Source of the DNA: Streptosporangiaceae bacterium
Lineage (GTDB): Bacteria > Actinomycetota > Actinomycetes > Streptosporangiales > Streptosporangiaceae
DNA length: 34,824 nucleotides
Direction of reading: 5' to 3'
Assembly (NCBI GenBank): GCA_030039155.1
Contig: JASHQL010000275.1
Span: 1 to 34,824, forward strand
A program made the translations under genes and the position numbers. The notes beneath the pieces were generated by a model. It worked only from the letters and a program-made list of their open reading frames with translations, was not told the DNA's origin and searched no databases. How positions within the stretch are numbered: position 1 is the stretch's first letter; each line of letters starts with the position of its first letter. Positions 10,184 to 18,714 of this stretch are shown here, in pieces.

Positions 10184-10203
10184 CTGCGGGGTTACCCCCG
10201 CAG
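10184..10203 (+). other. hairpin in the pckG leader
   Basis: CTGCGGGG pairs with CCCCGCAG across a TTAC loop, an 8-bp stem ending 23 bases before the pckG Shine-Dalgarno. No T-tract follows, so it is not a plain terminator. It could influence translation or RNA stability, but no regulator-binding element is recognisable. Confidence 0.35.
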
Positions 10204-10239
10204 CGGCATGATCCGCACGGCCCTTGAGGAGGACCTGTC

Positions 10240-12105
10240 GTGGCGCATGAGGTGGTCCCGGCCGGTGACCTTGACGCGAGTCTCGACGAGGCGGGGCTGA
10301 AGAACCCGTTCGTCAGGGACTTTGTCCGGCACTGGGCCGAGGTGACCGGCGCGGCACGGATCGAGGTCATCGGCGCGGCCGATGACGCGCGGCTGATCAG
10401 CGAGTCGCTCGACGCGGGCGAGATCTTCCCCGCCGGGCGGGACCGGTACTACGCCCGCAGCTACGTGCGCGACACCGCCCGCTCGGAGGAACGCACGATC
10501 GTCGCGACGGCGGACCCGGCAGATGCCGGCGTGTACAACAACTGGCGGCCGTCGGGCGAGATGCGCCCGCTGGTCACCGGGCTGATGCGGGGCGCATCGG
10601 CCGGCAAGACCATGTACGTGATCCCGTACCTGATGGCGCCGCCGGGCTCGCCGCTCGAGCCGTACGCCGTCGGCGTGGAGCTGACCGACCACCGGACGGT
10701 CGCGCTGCACATGATCCGGATGGCCAGGGTCGGCGCCGAGTACCTGAACCACCTCGACGAGCCTGACAAGTTCGTCCGCGGCGTGCACGTCACCGGCGAC
10801 CTGGAGCACCTCGGCCAGGGCACGCCTGCGGACAAGCGCTACTTCGTGACGATCGCCGACGAGCGGACGATCCTGCACTTCGGCTCCTCCTATGGCGGGA
10901 ACGCGCTGCTCGGCAAGATCGCGCACGGCCTGCGCCAGGCGTCCTACGACGGCTGGGCACACGGCGAGTTCCTGGCCGAGCAGTTCATGCTCATCGGCAT
11001 CACCGACAAGCAGACCGGGCGGACCTGGCACATCTGCGGCGGGTTCCCCAGCGCGTCCGGCAAGACCAACCTGGCGATGATGCTGCCGCCTGACGGCCTT
11101 GGCGACCGGTATCACGTGTCGTTCTACGGCGACGACATCGCCTGGCTGCGGGTGGACCCGGCAGACGGCAAGATCTACGCGATCAACCCCGAGTTCGGCG
11201 TCTTCGGCGTGGCCAAGGACACCAACGAGGTCACCAACCCGACGGCGCTCCGCTCGGTCGCGCCAGGTACCGGCGTGCTGTTCACCAACGTCGCCTACAA
11301 CGAGCGCACGCAGGAGGTCTGGTGGGAGGGCCGCACCCCGCAGCCGCCAGCTGACCTGGCCGGCTGGCGAGACTGGACCGGCGAGCTGATCGCCGACCGC
11401 ACCGGCGACGACGTCGGCAAGCCGTGGGCGCACCCGAACAGCCGGTTCACCACCACGCTGTCGCAGGTGCCGAACATCGCGCCGGACTTCGCGGTGCCGC
11501 AGGGCGTGCCGATCGACGCCATCATCTTCGGCGGCCGCACCAGGGACCGGGAGCCGCTGATCCGCGCCATCACCGACCTCGCCGAGGGCGTGTACGACGG
11601 GCTGACGCTCGGCGCCGAGGCGACCTTCGCGGCCGAGGGCGTGGACGGCCAGCTCCGCTACGACCCGATGTCGATGCGCCCGTTCATGTCCTACCCGGAG
11701 GGCGCGTACGCGGCGCACTGGCTGCACATCATCGGCTCGGCCGCCGATCAGCCGATCTTCGCGCACGTGAACTGGTTCCAGCGTGATCCCGATGACGGCC
11801 ACTTCCTCTGGCCAGGCTACCGGGAGAACCTGCGCCCGCTGCTGTGGCTCATGCAGCTGCGGGACGGCGAGGTCCGCGGCCGGCCGACCCCGGTGGGCAT
11901 CGTGCCGACCAAGGACGAGCTGGACCTGGACGGCGTGGACATCAGCCCGGCGGACCTGGACCGGATTCTCGGCATCGACGTGGACCGGTGGCGGCGGGAG
12001 ATGGCGCACCGCGAGCAGCACCTGGCCCAGTTCGACGGGCTGCCCGAGGAGATCTGGGCCGCGCACCGGCGGGTGGCCGGGGCGCTCGCCGAGTCGGCGG
12101 ACTAG
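10240..12105 (+). CDS. pckG: phosphoenolpyruvate carboxykinase (GTP)
   Basis: Converts oxaloacetate and GTP to phosphoenolpyruvate, CO2 and GDP, the entry step of gluconeogenesis, in the cytosol. The 621-residue length is typical of the GTP-dependent class. Visible signatures are FGSSYGGNALLGKI, the kinase-1a P-loop GFPSASGKTN at residues 268-277 (Lys275), the metal-binding kinase-2 block YGDDIAWLR, and FGGRTRDREPLIR. The start is GTG 10240, with GAGGAGG 7 bases upstream, which settles it over the nearby in-frame ATG-less alternatives. It stands alone between a terminator and a convergent gene. Confidence 0.97.
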   Translation: MAHEVVPAGDLDASLDEAGLKNPFVRDFVRHWAEVTGAARIEVIGAADDARLISESLDAGEIFPAGRDRYYARSYVRDTARSEERTIVATADPADAGVYNNWRPSGEMRPLVTGLMRGASAGKTMYVIPYLMAPPGSPLEPYAVGVELTDHRTVALHMIRMARVGAEYLNHLDEPDKFVRGVHVTGDLEHLGQGTPADKRYFVTIADERTILHFGSSYGGNALLGKIAHGLRQASYDGWAHGEFLAEQFMLIGITDKQTGRTWHICGGFPSASGKTNLAMMLPPDGLGDRYHVSFYGDDIAWLRVDPADGKIYAINPEFGVFGVAKDTNEVTNPTALRSVAPGTGVLFTNVAYNERTQEVWWEGRTPQPPADLAGWRDWTGELIADRTGDDVGKPWAHPNSRFTTTLSQVPNIAPDFAVPQGVPIDAIIFGGRTRDREPLIRAITDLAEGVYDGLTLGAEATFAAEGVDGQLRYDPMSMRPFMSYPEGAYAAHWLHIIGSAADQPIFAHVNWFQRDPDDGHFLWPGYRENLRPLLWLMQLRDGEVRGRPTPVGIVPTKDELDLDGVDISPADLDRILGIDVDRWRREMAHREQHLAQFDGLPEEIWAAHRRVAGALAESAD

Positions 12106-12137
12106 CCCGGCTACGACCAGGCGGCCCCGGCGTCAGG

Positions 12138-12776
12138 TCAGCGCGGCGGCAGCGTCGACGGGCCGACGTTGACAGACAGCCACTCGCCGAGCGGCCGGGT
12201 GTGCGCCATGAAGCCGGTCAGCCGCTGCTTCGCCGCCGCGGTGCCGAGCCACGCCTCCGGTGGCCATTCGCGCCAGGCCACCAGGCCCTTGCAGCGCAGC
12301 AGCCCGATCCGCGGGTGATCCGCCGGGTAGCCCTTCGGCGCCCGCTTCAGCTCGTCCCTGCCCGACACGTCGATGCCGTGCCTGCGCACGGCTGCCACGA
12401 TGCCGTCAAGCTCGGCGCCGCTCTTGTCGTCGGCTACCGCTTCCCGGTACCGGTCAAGCTGGTCGGCCGCCATGCCGTACATGCCGTTGCCGGCGGCCAG
12501 GCCCTTCGCCGACAGCTGCACGTAGATGTCGCCGATGACCGCGCCGATCGCGGTCTTGTACGGCGACTTGTCCTTGCTGAACCTGACATCGCGGTACGGC
12601 CGGAAGATTTTCCACTCGCCGAACTCCGGGCCGAGTTCCTCGGCCAGCTCGGTCATCGGGCCGAGCACAAGCTCGTCGTAGATGTGCTTGTGCGCTGTCC
12701 AGTAGGTCCTGGTGTTGTCTGCCTCAAGACCCTCGTAAAAGTCGAGTGCCTCTTCTGGCCAGCCATCGAATGCCAT
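12138..12776 (-). CDS. DUF2461 family protein
   Basis: The 212-residue protein matches DUF2461 along its length: it opens with a Phe/Trp-rich segment (LDFYEGLEADNTRTYW), then FRPYRDVRFSKDKSPYKT, and a central YVQLSAKGLAAGNGMY. The family is widespread and has no assigned biochemical function. No signal peptide or membrane segment is seen, so it is probably cytosolic. It follows the lipoprotein gene with a 9-base gap and so is the third gene of a likely operon (C39-like peptidase, lipoprotein, DUF2461), although the first two products are exported. It converges on pckG. Confidence 0.88.
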   Translation of the reverse strand: MAFDGWPEEALDFYEGLEADNTRTYWTAHKHIYDELVLGPMTELAEELGPEFGEWKIFRPYRDVRFSKDKSPYKTAIGAVIGDIYVQLSAKGLAAGNGMYGMAADQLDRYREAVADDKSGAELDGIVAAVRRHGIDVSGRDELKRAPKGYPADHPRIGLLRCKGLVAWREWPPEAWLGTAAAKQRLTGFMAHTRPLGEWLSVNVGPSTLPPR

Positions 12777-12785
12777 GCCGCAAGG

Positions 12786-13976
12786 CTAGCCGCCGAGGTC
12801 GTCGCCGTGGCTGCGACAGCTAGCCCAGGCCAGCATGGCCGGGCGGACCACATGCAGCGGCAGCACCGGGTGCGCCGACTTGGTCACCGGGGCGTCGGTG
12901 ATCAGCATCACCGACGCTGAGCCGGTGGCGAAGCCGTACCGCGGCGTCACCCGGCTGAACGTGCCGGTGCTGGTGTTGGCCAGGTAGGTGGCCCGGTTCG
13001 TGGTCCAGGCCAGCGAGCCGGGCGCGATGGCCAGGTCCGCGAACGCGTTGCCCGCGGTCAGCCTGACCACGAGCCTGGCCGGCTTGTCCTGGGCCGGCGA
13101 GTAATACAGCCGGTTGAGGTTCGGGCTCAGGTAGGCGGTCCGCGTGCCGTCGGTCACCACGAACTCGGTGCCGTGCACCGCCGCCAGCGCCGGCGGCAGG
13201 CTGGCCGTCGCGTGCGTGCTGATGTTGTAGGCATGCAGCGTGGTCAGGCTGCCTGGGCTGTCGGACTCCGGCCAGACCAGCAGCCGCCCGTCAAAGAACG
13301 GCGGCTGCACGTGCCCGCGGCGGATCGTGCGCACCACGCCGGTGCGCAGGTCCGCCAGCCGGATCTCGACCAGGCCGCCAGGGCCGTAGCCCTGCGCCCA
13401 GGCGGCGTAGTCACGGCTGACCGCGGGCGCATGCCACGGGCTCGGCCAGGGCACGCCGCGCCGGCCGGCGATCGAGTGACCGAGCTTGCGCAACCGTCCG
13501 GTGCTGGCGTTCCACGCGTAGATGGTGAAGTCGTCGAGGCTGTCAAGCGAGTAGGTCTCGGCCCAGACCAGCCAGTGCCCGTTGGCAGCGCCGTCGGCCT
13601 GGTCGGTGACCGGGTTGCCGAACCGCTGGATCGGCTGCAGCGATCCGGTGCGCAGGTTCAGCTCGGCAACGCCGGAGAACGCGGGTGTCCAGGTGGCGAC
13701 GTAGGCCGAGGTGCCATGCGGCGCCACGCCAAGCGGCAGCACCTCGGACTGGCCAGAGTCTGGCACCGTCCGCAGCAGGGTGTTGCGCAGGTCACGGCGC
13801 GGGCTGGCCCGGCAGAAGATGGCCGGCGCCGCCGGGCTGGCCGAACCCGCGGCCGGGTGCCCGGCCTGGGCGGCCGGCTTGCCCGGCACCGCGCTGCACG
13901 CGGTCAGCAGCCAGCCGGCCGCGCATGTGGCCGCCAGCGCGAGCGCCCGCGCAGCTGGCCGCCGCCGAGTGCGCAT
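12786..13976 (-). CDS. lipoprotein with beta-propeller-like repeats
   Basis: The 396-residue protein starts with a basic N-region, a hydrophobic core and a lipobox LTAC with Cys27, so it should be lipid-anchored outside the membrane. A Pro/Ala linker follows. The rest is made of repeated beta-rich units with Trp/Asp/Gly turns, such as GHWLVWAETYSLDSLDDFTIY, YAAWAQGYGPGGLVEIRLADL and RLLVWPESD, the pattern of WD40/TolB-type propellers. No catalytic motif is visible, so a binding or scaffold role is more likely than an enzyme. It begins 8 bases after the C39-like peptidase gene, consistent with co-transcription. Family assignment beyond propeller-like is not possible by eye. Confidence 0.8.
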   Translation of the reverse strand: MRTRRRPAARALALAATCAAGWLLTACSAVPGKPAAQAGHPAAGSASPAAPAIFCRASPRRDLRNTLLRTVPDSGQSEVLPLGVAPHGTSAYVATWTPAFSGVAELNLRTGSLQPIQRFGNPVTDQADGAANGHWLVWAETYSLDSLDDFTIYAWNASTGRLRKLGHSIAGRRGVPWPSPWHAPAVSRDYAAWAQGYGPGGLVEIRLADLRTGVVRTIRRGHVQPPFFDGRLLVWPESDSPGSLTTLHAYNISTHATASLPPALAAVHGTEFVVTDGTRTAYLSPNLNRLYYSPAQDKPARLVVRLTAGNAFADLAIAPGSLAWTTNRATYLANTSTGTFSRVTPRYGFATGSASVMLITDAPVTKSAHPVLPLHVVRPAMLAWASCRSHGDDLGG

Positions 13977-13984
13977 CGGCGCCG

Positions 13985-14887
13985 TTACCAGTCGTAGCCG
14001 CGAGCGCCGAGGATATTCACCATGGTGCTCGAGGCAAGCGAGGAATACGCCGGGACTCCAGCCGCCCAGCCGATGCTGCTCGCGTCGTGAACGGAATCCT
14101 CGTAATCGGTCACCTTGCCGCCGTCTGAATAACCGCGGATATCGATCCAGTGCATGATCGTCTGATTGACGGGATTGCCGACCAAATGCGGTCCGCCCGC
14201 CACTTCGTAAGCATTTCCGGCGAGCGGGACCCCGTCGCCTTTATTGATATCGGCGACCAGGTCTGCCTCGAACGTCCTGAGCTGGCGGGTCGTCGGCGAC
14301 CAGGGCAGCGGGACCGCCACGTACTGGGTCTGGCTCTGGTTCTCGTTCAGCACCCGCGGCACCGGGTAGCCGGAAGCGTCGGACCAGTCGGTGCCGTTCT
14401 GGGTGGTGCCGAGTTCCTTGGCCGCGGTCCACTGATTGAGCTTCACGCCCATCTGCGCGAGCATCTCCGACACCGTGGCCGGCCCGCAGAAGTAGTTGCG
14501 AAGCTGCGGTTCCTGCGTGCCGAGCAGGTCCTTCGCGGCCGGCAACCCGGCACGACAGGCCACGTTGCCGCAGTCGGCGGCGCCTGGATGGCGCCGATCG
14601 AGGCTGCGCAGGTAGCTCGTCGCGGCCGCCTGCCTGATCGCGTTGGCGGTGATCATGTCAGCCGACATGGCCGGCCCGGCCAACCCGCGCTTCCCCCCGA
14701 CCGCCACCTCCGGATTGGTCACCAGCGGGGCCGGCCTGGTCGACGCGATCGGTACCAGTCGCGACCGGCCCGCCGCGGCGGTGCTCAGCGCCGCCCCCGC
14801 CTGTGCCGCAGGCGCCGCCAGGCATGCCCCCGCCACGCTGACTGCGGTAATAGCTGTCCATTGCGTCATCCGCAGCCAAGTACGCAT
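13985..14887 (-). CDS. secreted C39-like cysteine peptidase
   Basis: A signal peptide of about 30 residues ends in APAAQA. The C39-like papain-fold core is recognisable: Cys134 in NYFCGPATVSEMLAQMG, His246 in MHWIDIRGY, and Asp264 in DYEDS, giving a plausible Cys-His-Asp triad. Cys106 and Cys111, in a variable region just before the core, could form a disulfide, fitting an extracellular protein. The 300-residue length suits a stand-alone secreted enzyme rather than a bacteriocin ABC exporter, which would carry transporter domains. GGAGG lies 4 bases before ATG 14887. It is the first gene of a probable three-gene operon. The substrate is unknown. Confidence 0.82.
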   Translation of the reverse strand: MRTWLRMTQWTAITAVSVAGACLAAPAAQAGAALSTAAAGRSRLVPIASTRPAPLVTNPEVAVGGKRGLAGPAMSADMITANAIRQAAATSYLRSLDRRHPGAADCGNVACRAGLPAAKDLLGTQEPQLRNYFCGPATVSEMLAQMGVKLNQWTAAKELGTTQNGTDWSDASGYPVPRVLNENQSQTQYVAVPLPWSPTTRQLRTFEADLVADINKGDGVPLAGNAYEVAGGPHLVGNPVNQTIMHWIDIRGYSDGGKVTDYEDSVHDASSIGWAAGVPAYSSLASSTMVNILGARGYDW

Positions 14888-15031
14888 GATTCCTCCGTTC
14901 CCGGCGAAACCCCCGGTAAATATGCAGCCCGCCGCCGGAGAATGTTAGCTCAGCTAGCCATAAACCGGCCGCGGTGGCTCGCCATGTAGATTATGAGAAA
15001 TCACCGGCTCGTGCCCAGGGCATGAAGAATT

Positions 15032-15061
15032 GTCCGGGAAGACGGAATCGCCTTCCCGGAC
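15032..15061 (-). terminator. terminator-like hairpin after the S53 peptidase gene
   Basis: GTCCGGGAAG (15032-15041) pairs with CTTCCCGGAC (15052-15061), with two more G-C pairs inside after one mismatch. It starts 14 bases after the S53 stop on the minus strand and is followed by AATTCTTC, a weak T-rich stretch. It separates this gene from the C39-like operon. Confidence 0.65.
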
Positions 15062-15075
15062 GCCGGGTGGACCGG

Positions 15076-17520
15076 TTAGTTCAAGCCCCAGATCTCGCCG
15101 GCCGAGCCGTAGCAGTCTTCCTGCCGCAGCTTGGCACCGGCGGTTCCGGTGTAGGCCAGGCACTTGCCGGTGTACGGGTTCATCAGCTGGCCGCCCGCCG
15201 CGCTGATGAAGTAGTCACCCGGGTGGTAGAGCGGGTTGCAGCCGGTGATCAGCTTCACCGCAGTGCCGTCGAAGGTGCTCGGCGCACCGCTGACCGACAG
15301 GCAGCCGCCCGCGGGTGCGAGCTGGATCGAGCCGTCCTGGGTCACTGCCCAGTCCTGGGTATCGGTGGCACAGCTGCCGCCGACCGGCTGGCCGCTTGAG
15401 TTGACCTCAAGGCAGATGCCCGCCGTGCCGGACAGCACCGGCCCGGCCGGCATGGACCAGGTCTGCCCGTCCGCGTTCGTGCAGGACGCGAGCGCGAGCT
15501 GAGTGCTGCCGTCCGGGTTGTTGCCGGGGTCGGCCAGGCACAGCCCGGACGACGGGTTGACCAGCGAGGTGGTGACGTCCAGCGTGCCGTAGATGGACAA
15601 TCCCGCCACCGTGCTCTGATACGACCACTGCTGGTCGGCCGACCCGGTGCACGGAGCGAGCACGGTCAGCGCGCCGGCGCTCTGGCCCGCCGCCGTGAGG
15701 CACTGCGAGGGCCCGTTGACGTCCGAGGTGAGGGTGCCGCCATCGCCTGGGCCGCCGGTGAGCGAGTACTGCCACCGCTGCGCTGGCCCGTTGATGCCGC
15801 AGGCGTCAGTCACCGCGGGCGGGGTGCCCGCGCCGAGCGTCCCGGTCAGGCAAAGGCCGTTCAGCGGGCCGCCGACGTCCATGCTGACCTGGCCGGCCGG
15901 CACGCCGGACGCCTGCAGCGACTGCGCCGCGACGATCGTGAAGTGGGCCGTGGCGCTGTTGCCGGTGCTGGTGTCGGTGGCGGTGACGGTGACCGGGTAG
16001 CTGCCTGGCGTGCCCGGCAGCGTGCCGCTGATCAGCCCGTTGGTGGAGGACGGCGCGCTGCTGACGGTCAGCCCCGGTGGCAACCCGGTCGCCGAGTAGC
16101 TGAGCGAGGTCGCGGTGCCGGTGTCGAGCCCGGTGACGGTCAGCTGGAACGCCGAGCCGGCCAGCGCGTCCTGGGTGCCGGGGTCGACCACGGTGACCGG
16201 GTCGGTGCCGGTGCTGCTGAATCCGGCGATGCCGTCGGGCGTGCCCCAGCCGGTCGGCGCGTCGTAGCCCTTCTCCCCGTGGCACAGGTACTGCCTGTCC
16301 TTCTCGCAGACCCCGTTCAGGCCCGTGGTCACGTCGAAGAAATCCTTGGTGTGCGCGTACAGGTAGGAGGCCGGGTAGCTGTCCGGCGCCGGGGTGCCGG
16401 CCAGCGCGTACACCGCCGCGATCAGCGGCGAGGAGACGCTGGTGCCGCCGAACTGGCACCACGCCTGGCCGCAGGTGTCGCCGTCGGCGAAGCTGTCGTA
16501 GACCGCGACGCCGGTGTCCGGGTCGGCCACCGCGGCCACGTCATTCGAGGTCCGGTTCAGGCAGCCCGTCGTGGGGTTGGTGTCGACCTGCCAGGACGGC
16601 TTGGCCTGCAGCGCGGAGCAGGCGGAGCCGGTGCCGCCGGAGAAGTCGGAGAACTCGCTCCCCCAGACGCTCTCGGTCCAGCCGCGGCTGCCCGACTTCT
16701 TGTGCACCAGGGTGGTGCCGCCGACCGAGGTGACATATGGGGTGACCGCCGGGTAAGACGCGCCGTACCCGCTGTCGCCGGCTGCCACGGTGATCGCGAT
16801 GCCGGGGTGGTTGAAGTCCTGGTTGTACTGCTGCTGGCCGGGAAACTCCGGGTAGCCCCAGCTGTTGGAGATGAACTTGGCGCCGCTGGCAACCGCGGTG
16901 TTCTCGGCCTGGCTCAGGTCTCGCAGGCTCTGATTCTGCGCCTCGACCAGCACAATGTGGCAGTTCGGGCAGATCGCCGACACCATGTCCATGTCAAGCG
17001 ATTCCTCCGGGGCCCAGCCCGCGTTCGGCGGCGGCAGCGGGGATGTCGCGCCTTCCTGGTTCACGATCTTCAGGCAGCCTGTCGCCTCGGTGCAGGCAGG
17101 CAGGTGGAAGTGCTTGCGGTAGATGGCCAGGTCCGCGGCGGCGGTGGGGTCGGAGTAGGCGTCAACCAGCGCGACGGTCTCGCCGCTGCCATTGCTGGCC
17201 GAGGCGGCCTGCAGCCGGTACGCGCTGCGCAGGCTGGCCGGCCCGTAACCGGAGACCACCTCGCCGTGCTTCTTCGAGTTGCGCTTGAGCAGCACGATGG
17301 CCTGGCACTGCATCTGGTCGATCTTCCTGGACAGCTTGCACATCCTGCGCTCGTCCGACGGCAGCTTCGCCTCGAGCGGGTAGCGATGGCTGGCGGCAGC
17401 GCTCGGCCGGTGCGCCGGTGCCGCGGTGGCCGCGGTCGCGGCCATGCCAGTCAGGGCGAGCGCCAGCAGGCCTGCCGCGGCAGCAGGAGCAGTGAGCCGG
17501 CCGATCCTCGTTGCGCGCAC
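15076..17520 (-). CDS. secreted S53 (sedolisin) peptidase with Ig-like and ricin-type lectin domains
   Basis: A signal peptide (to about residue 34) precedes an 814-residue protein. Sedolisin residues are intact: Glu172-x3-Asp176, the oxyanion Asp249 in AAGDSGYG, and Ser361 in FGGTSVSSP. A putative-Ig domain follows (about 440-535, with LSYSATGLPPGL). Then come some 270 residues of ricin-B-like repeats, each with a Q-x-W element (QRWQY, QQWSY, QTWSM) and repeated CL motifs, suggesting carbohydrate binding. Sedolisins are acid-active serine-carboxyl proteases, so the enzyme probably digests protein outside the cell while tethered to polysaccharide. No full pro-kumamolisin propeptide is seen, only about 80 residues before the catalytic core. 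GTG 17520 follows a GGGGG stretch. Confidence 0.92.
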   Translation of the reverse strand: MRATRIGRLTAPAAAAGLLALALTGMAATAATAAPAHRPSAAASHRYPLEAKLPSDERRMCKLSRKIDQMQCQAIVLLKRNSKKHGEVVSGYGPASLRSAYRLQAASASNGSGETVALVDAYSDPTAAADLAIYRKHFHLPACTEATGCLKIVNQEGATSPLPPPNAGWAPEESLDMDMVSAICPNCHIVLVEAQNQSLRDLSQAENTAVASGAKFISNSWGYPEFPGQQQYNQDFNHPGIAITVAAGDSGYGASYPAVTPYVTSVGGTTLVHKKSGSRGWTESVWGSEFSDFSGGTGSACSALQAKPSWQVDTNPTTGCLNRTSNDVAAVADPDTGVAVYDSFADGDTCGQAWCQFGGTSVSSPLIAAVYALAGTPAPDSYPASYLYAHTKDFFDVTTGLNGVCEKDRQYLCHGEKGYDAPTGWGTPDGIAGFSSTGTDPVTVVDPGTQDALAGSAFQLTVTGLDTGTATSLSYSATGLPPGLTVSSAPSSTNGLISGTLPGTPGSYPVTVTATDTSTGNSATAHFTIVAAQSLQASGVPAGQVSMDVGGPLNGLCLTGTLGAGTPPAVTDACGINGPAQRWQYSLTGGPGDGGTLTSDVNGPSQCLTAAGQSAGALTVLAPCTGSADQQWSYQSTVAGLSIYGTLDVTTSLVNPSSGLCLADPGNNPDGSTQLALASCTNADGQTWSMPAGPVLSGTAGICLEVNSSGQPVGGSCATDTQDWAVTQDGSIQLAPAGGCLSVSGAPSTFDGTAVKLITGCNPLYHPGDYFISAAGGQLMNPYTGKCLAYTGTAGAKLRQEDCYGSAGEIWGLN

Positions 17521-17570
17521 CTATTTGCCCCCATCTGTCGGCCCAAGGGCTTGGGACTGCCTGCCAGTCA

Positions 17571-17599
17571 GACATACGCCACGCTTGTGGAGATGTCGA
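17571..17599 (-). promoter_or_regulatory. possible promoter of the S53 peptidase gene
   Basis: On the minus strand TCGACA (17594-17599) and TATGTC (17571-17576) are separated by exactly 17 bases, about 50 bases before the GTG start. The -35 matches 5 of 6 consensus bases; the -10 match is modest. Confidence 0.35.
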
Positions 17600-17680
17600 G
17601 AGAGAACCAATGAACTGGCTCACACTAACAGGTAGCACCGCGATTGCCGCAGGCTTCGCGGACGGCTGCTTCGGCCGGCA

Positions 17681-17707
17681 TTGCCGCCGCCGGCGGCGGC
17701 GGCGGTG
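17681..17707. repeat. GCC/GGC triplet run able to fold as a hairpin
   Basis: Runs of GCC then GGC make a self-complementary stretch just downstream of the aldo/keto reductase stop. It could end transcription of the transporter-reductase operon, but no T-tract follows on the minus strand. Confidence 0.4.
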
Positions 17708-17713
17708 ACAGGG

Positions 17714-18694
17714 CTACACGTGCCCGAGTACTGGGTGCGGCTGGTAGGGCTCCTCGAGGCTGGCCATCTCCTCGCTGGTCAGCGACAGCTGCTCGCCGGC
17801 CAGCGCATCTTCCAGGTGCCCGAGCCTGGTCGCGCCGACGATCGGCGCGGTCACCCCTGGGCGGTGCAGCAGCCAGGCCAGCGCCACCTGGGCGGACGGT
17901 ACGCCGCGGGCCTCCGCCACCTGGACGGCACGGTCCACCACGTCAAAGTCCTCCGGCGCGGCGTAGAGCGAGTCGCCGAACGGGTCGCTGCCCGCGCGGA
18001 CGGTGCGTCGTTCCCCTTCTCTTGATCGGTTCCCGGCAAGCACGCCGCGGGCCAATGGGCTCCACGGGATCACCCCGACGCCCTGGTCGATGCACTGCGG
18101 GATCATCTCCCGCTCCTCCTCGCGGTAGACCAGGTTGTAGTGGTTCTGCATGGACACGAACCTGGTCAGGCCGTGCAGGTCGGCCGCGTGCTGCGCCTTC
18201 GCGAACTGCCAGGCGTACATGCTGGACGCGCCGATGTACCGCGCCTTGCCCGCGCGCACCACGTCGTGCAGCGCCTGCATGGTCTCCTCGATCGGCGTGT
18301 GGCGGTCCCACCGGTGGATCTGGTAGAGGTCCACGTAGTCCATCTGCAGCCGGCGCAGCGAGGCGTCGATGCCGGCCATGATGTGCTTGCGGCCCAGGCC
18401 CCTGTCGTTCTGCCCTTCGCCCATCGGGGAGAAGACCTTGGTCGCCACCACCACGTCCTCCCGGCGGAAGAACTTGTCGAGCAGCTTCCCCGTGGCCTCC
18501 TCGCTGGCGCCGCGCGAGTAGACGTCGGCGGTGTCGAAGAACGTCACGCCGCCGTCCACCGCGGCCTTCACGATCGGCTCCGCGGCGTCTTCGTCGATCA
18601 CCCAAGGCCGGTCGCTGTTGTTGCCGAAGCTCATCATGCCGAGGCAGACACGGGACACGCGCAGGCCGGTAGAACCCAGGTTCACGTATTTCAT
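17714..18694 (-). CDS. aldo/keto reductase
   Basis: A 326-residue NADPH-dependent oxidoreductase of the AKR superfamily with the full catalytic tetrad: Asp54 and Tyr59 (FFDTADVYS), Lys86 (VVATKV) and His127 (LYQIHRWD). The C-terminal cofactor-binding part includes PIVGATRLGHLEDAL. The subgroup resembles YajO/AKR11-like reductases of aldehydes and ketones; the physiological substrate is unknown. ATG 18694 starts the canonical KYVNLGSTGLRVSRVCLGMM opening; the longer frame is an antisense-like shadow. It lies 20 bases after the MMPL gene, so the two are probably co-transcribed and could act together on a toxic or secondary metabolite. Confidence 0.93.
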   Translation of the reverse strand: MKYVNLGSTGLRVSRVCLGMMSFGNNSDRPWVIDEDAAEPIVKAAVDGGVTFFDTADVYSRGASEEATGKLLDKFFRREDVVVATKVFSPMGEGQNDRGLGRKHIMAGIDASLRRLQMDYVDLYQIHRWDRHTPIEETMQALHDVVRAGKARYIGASSMYAWQFAKAQHAADLHGLTRFVSMQNHYNLVYREEEREMIPQCIDQGVGVIPWSPLARGVLAGNRSREGERRTVRAGSDPFGDSLYAAPEDFDVVDRAVQVAEARGVPSAQVALAWLLHRPGVTAPIVGATRLGHLEDALAGEQLSLTSEEMASLEEPYQPHPVLGHV

Positions 18695-18714
18695 GCCCTT
18701 ATTCTTCCCTGCGG

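Noticed and set aside
17681-17707. GCC/GGC run as a confident intrinsic terminator
   Set aside because: It is self-complementary but has no T-tract, and such runs arise readily in this GC-rich sequence; kept only as a low-confidence repeat.
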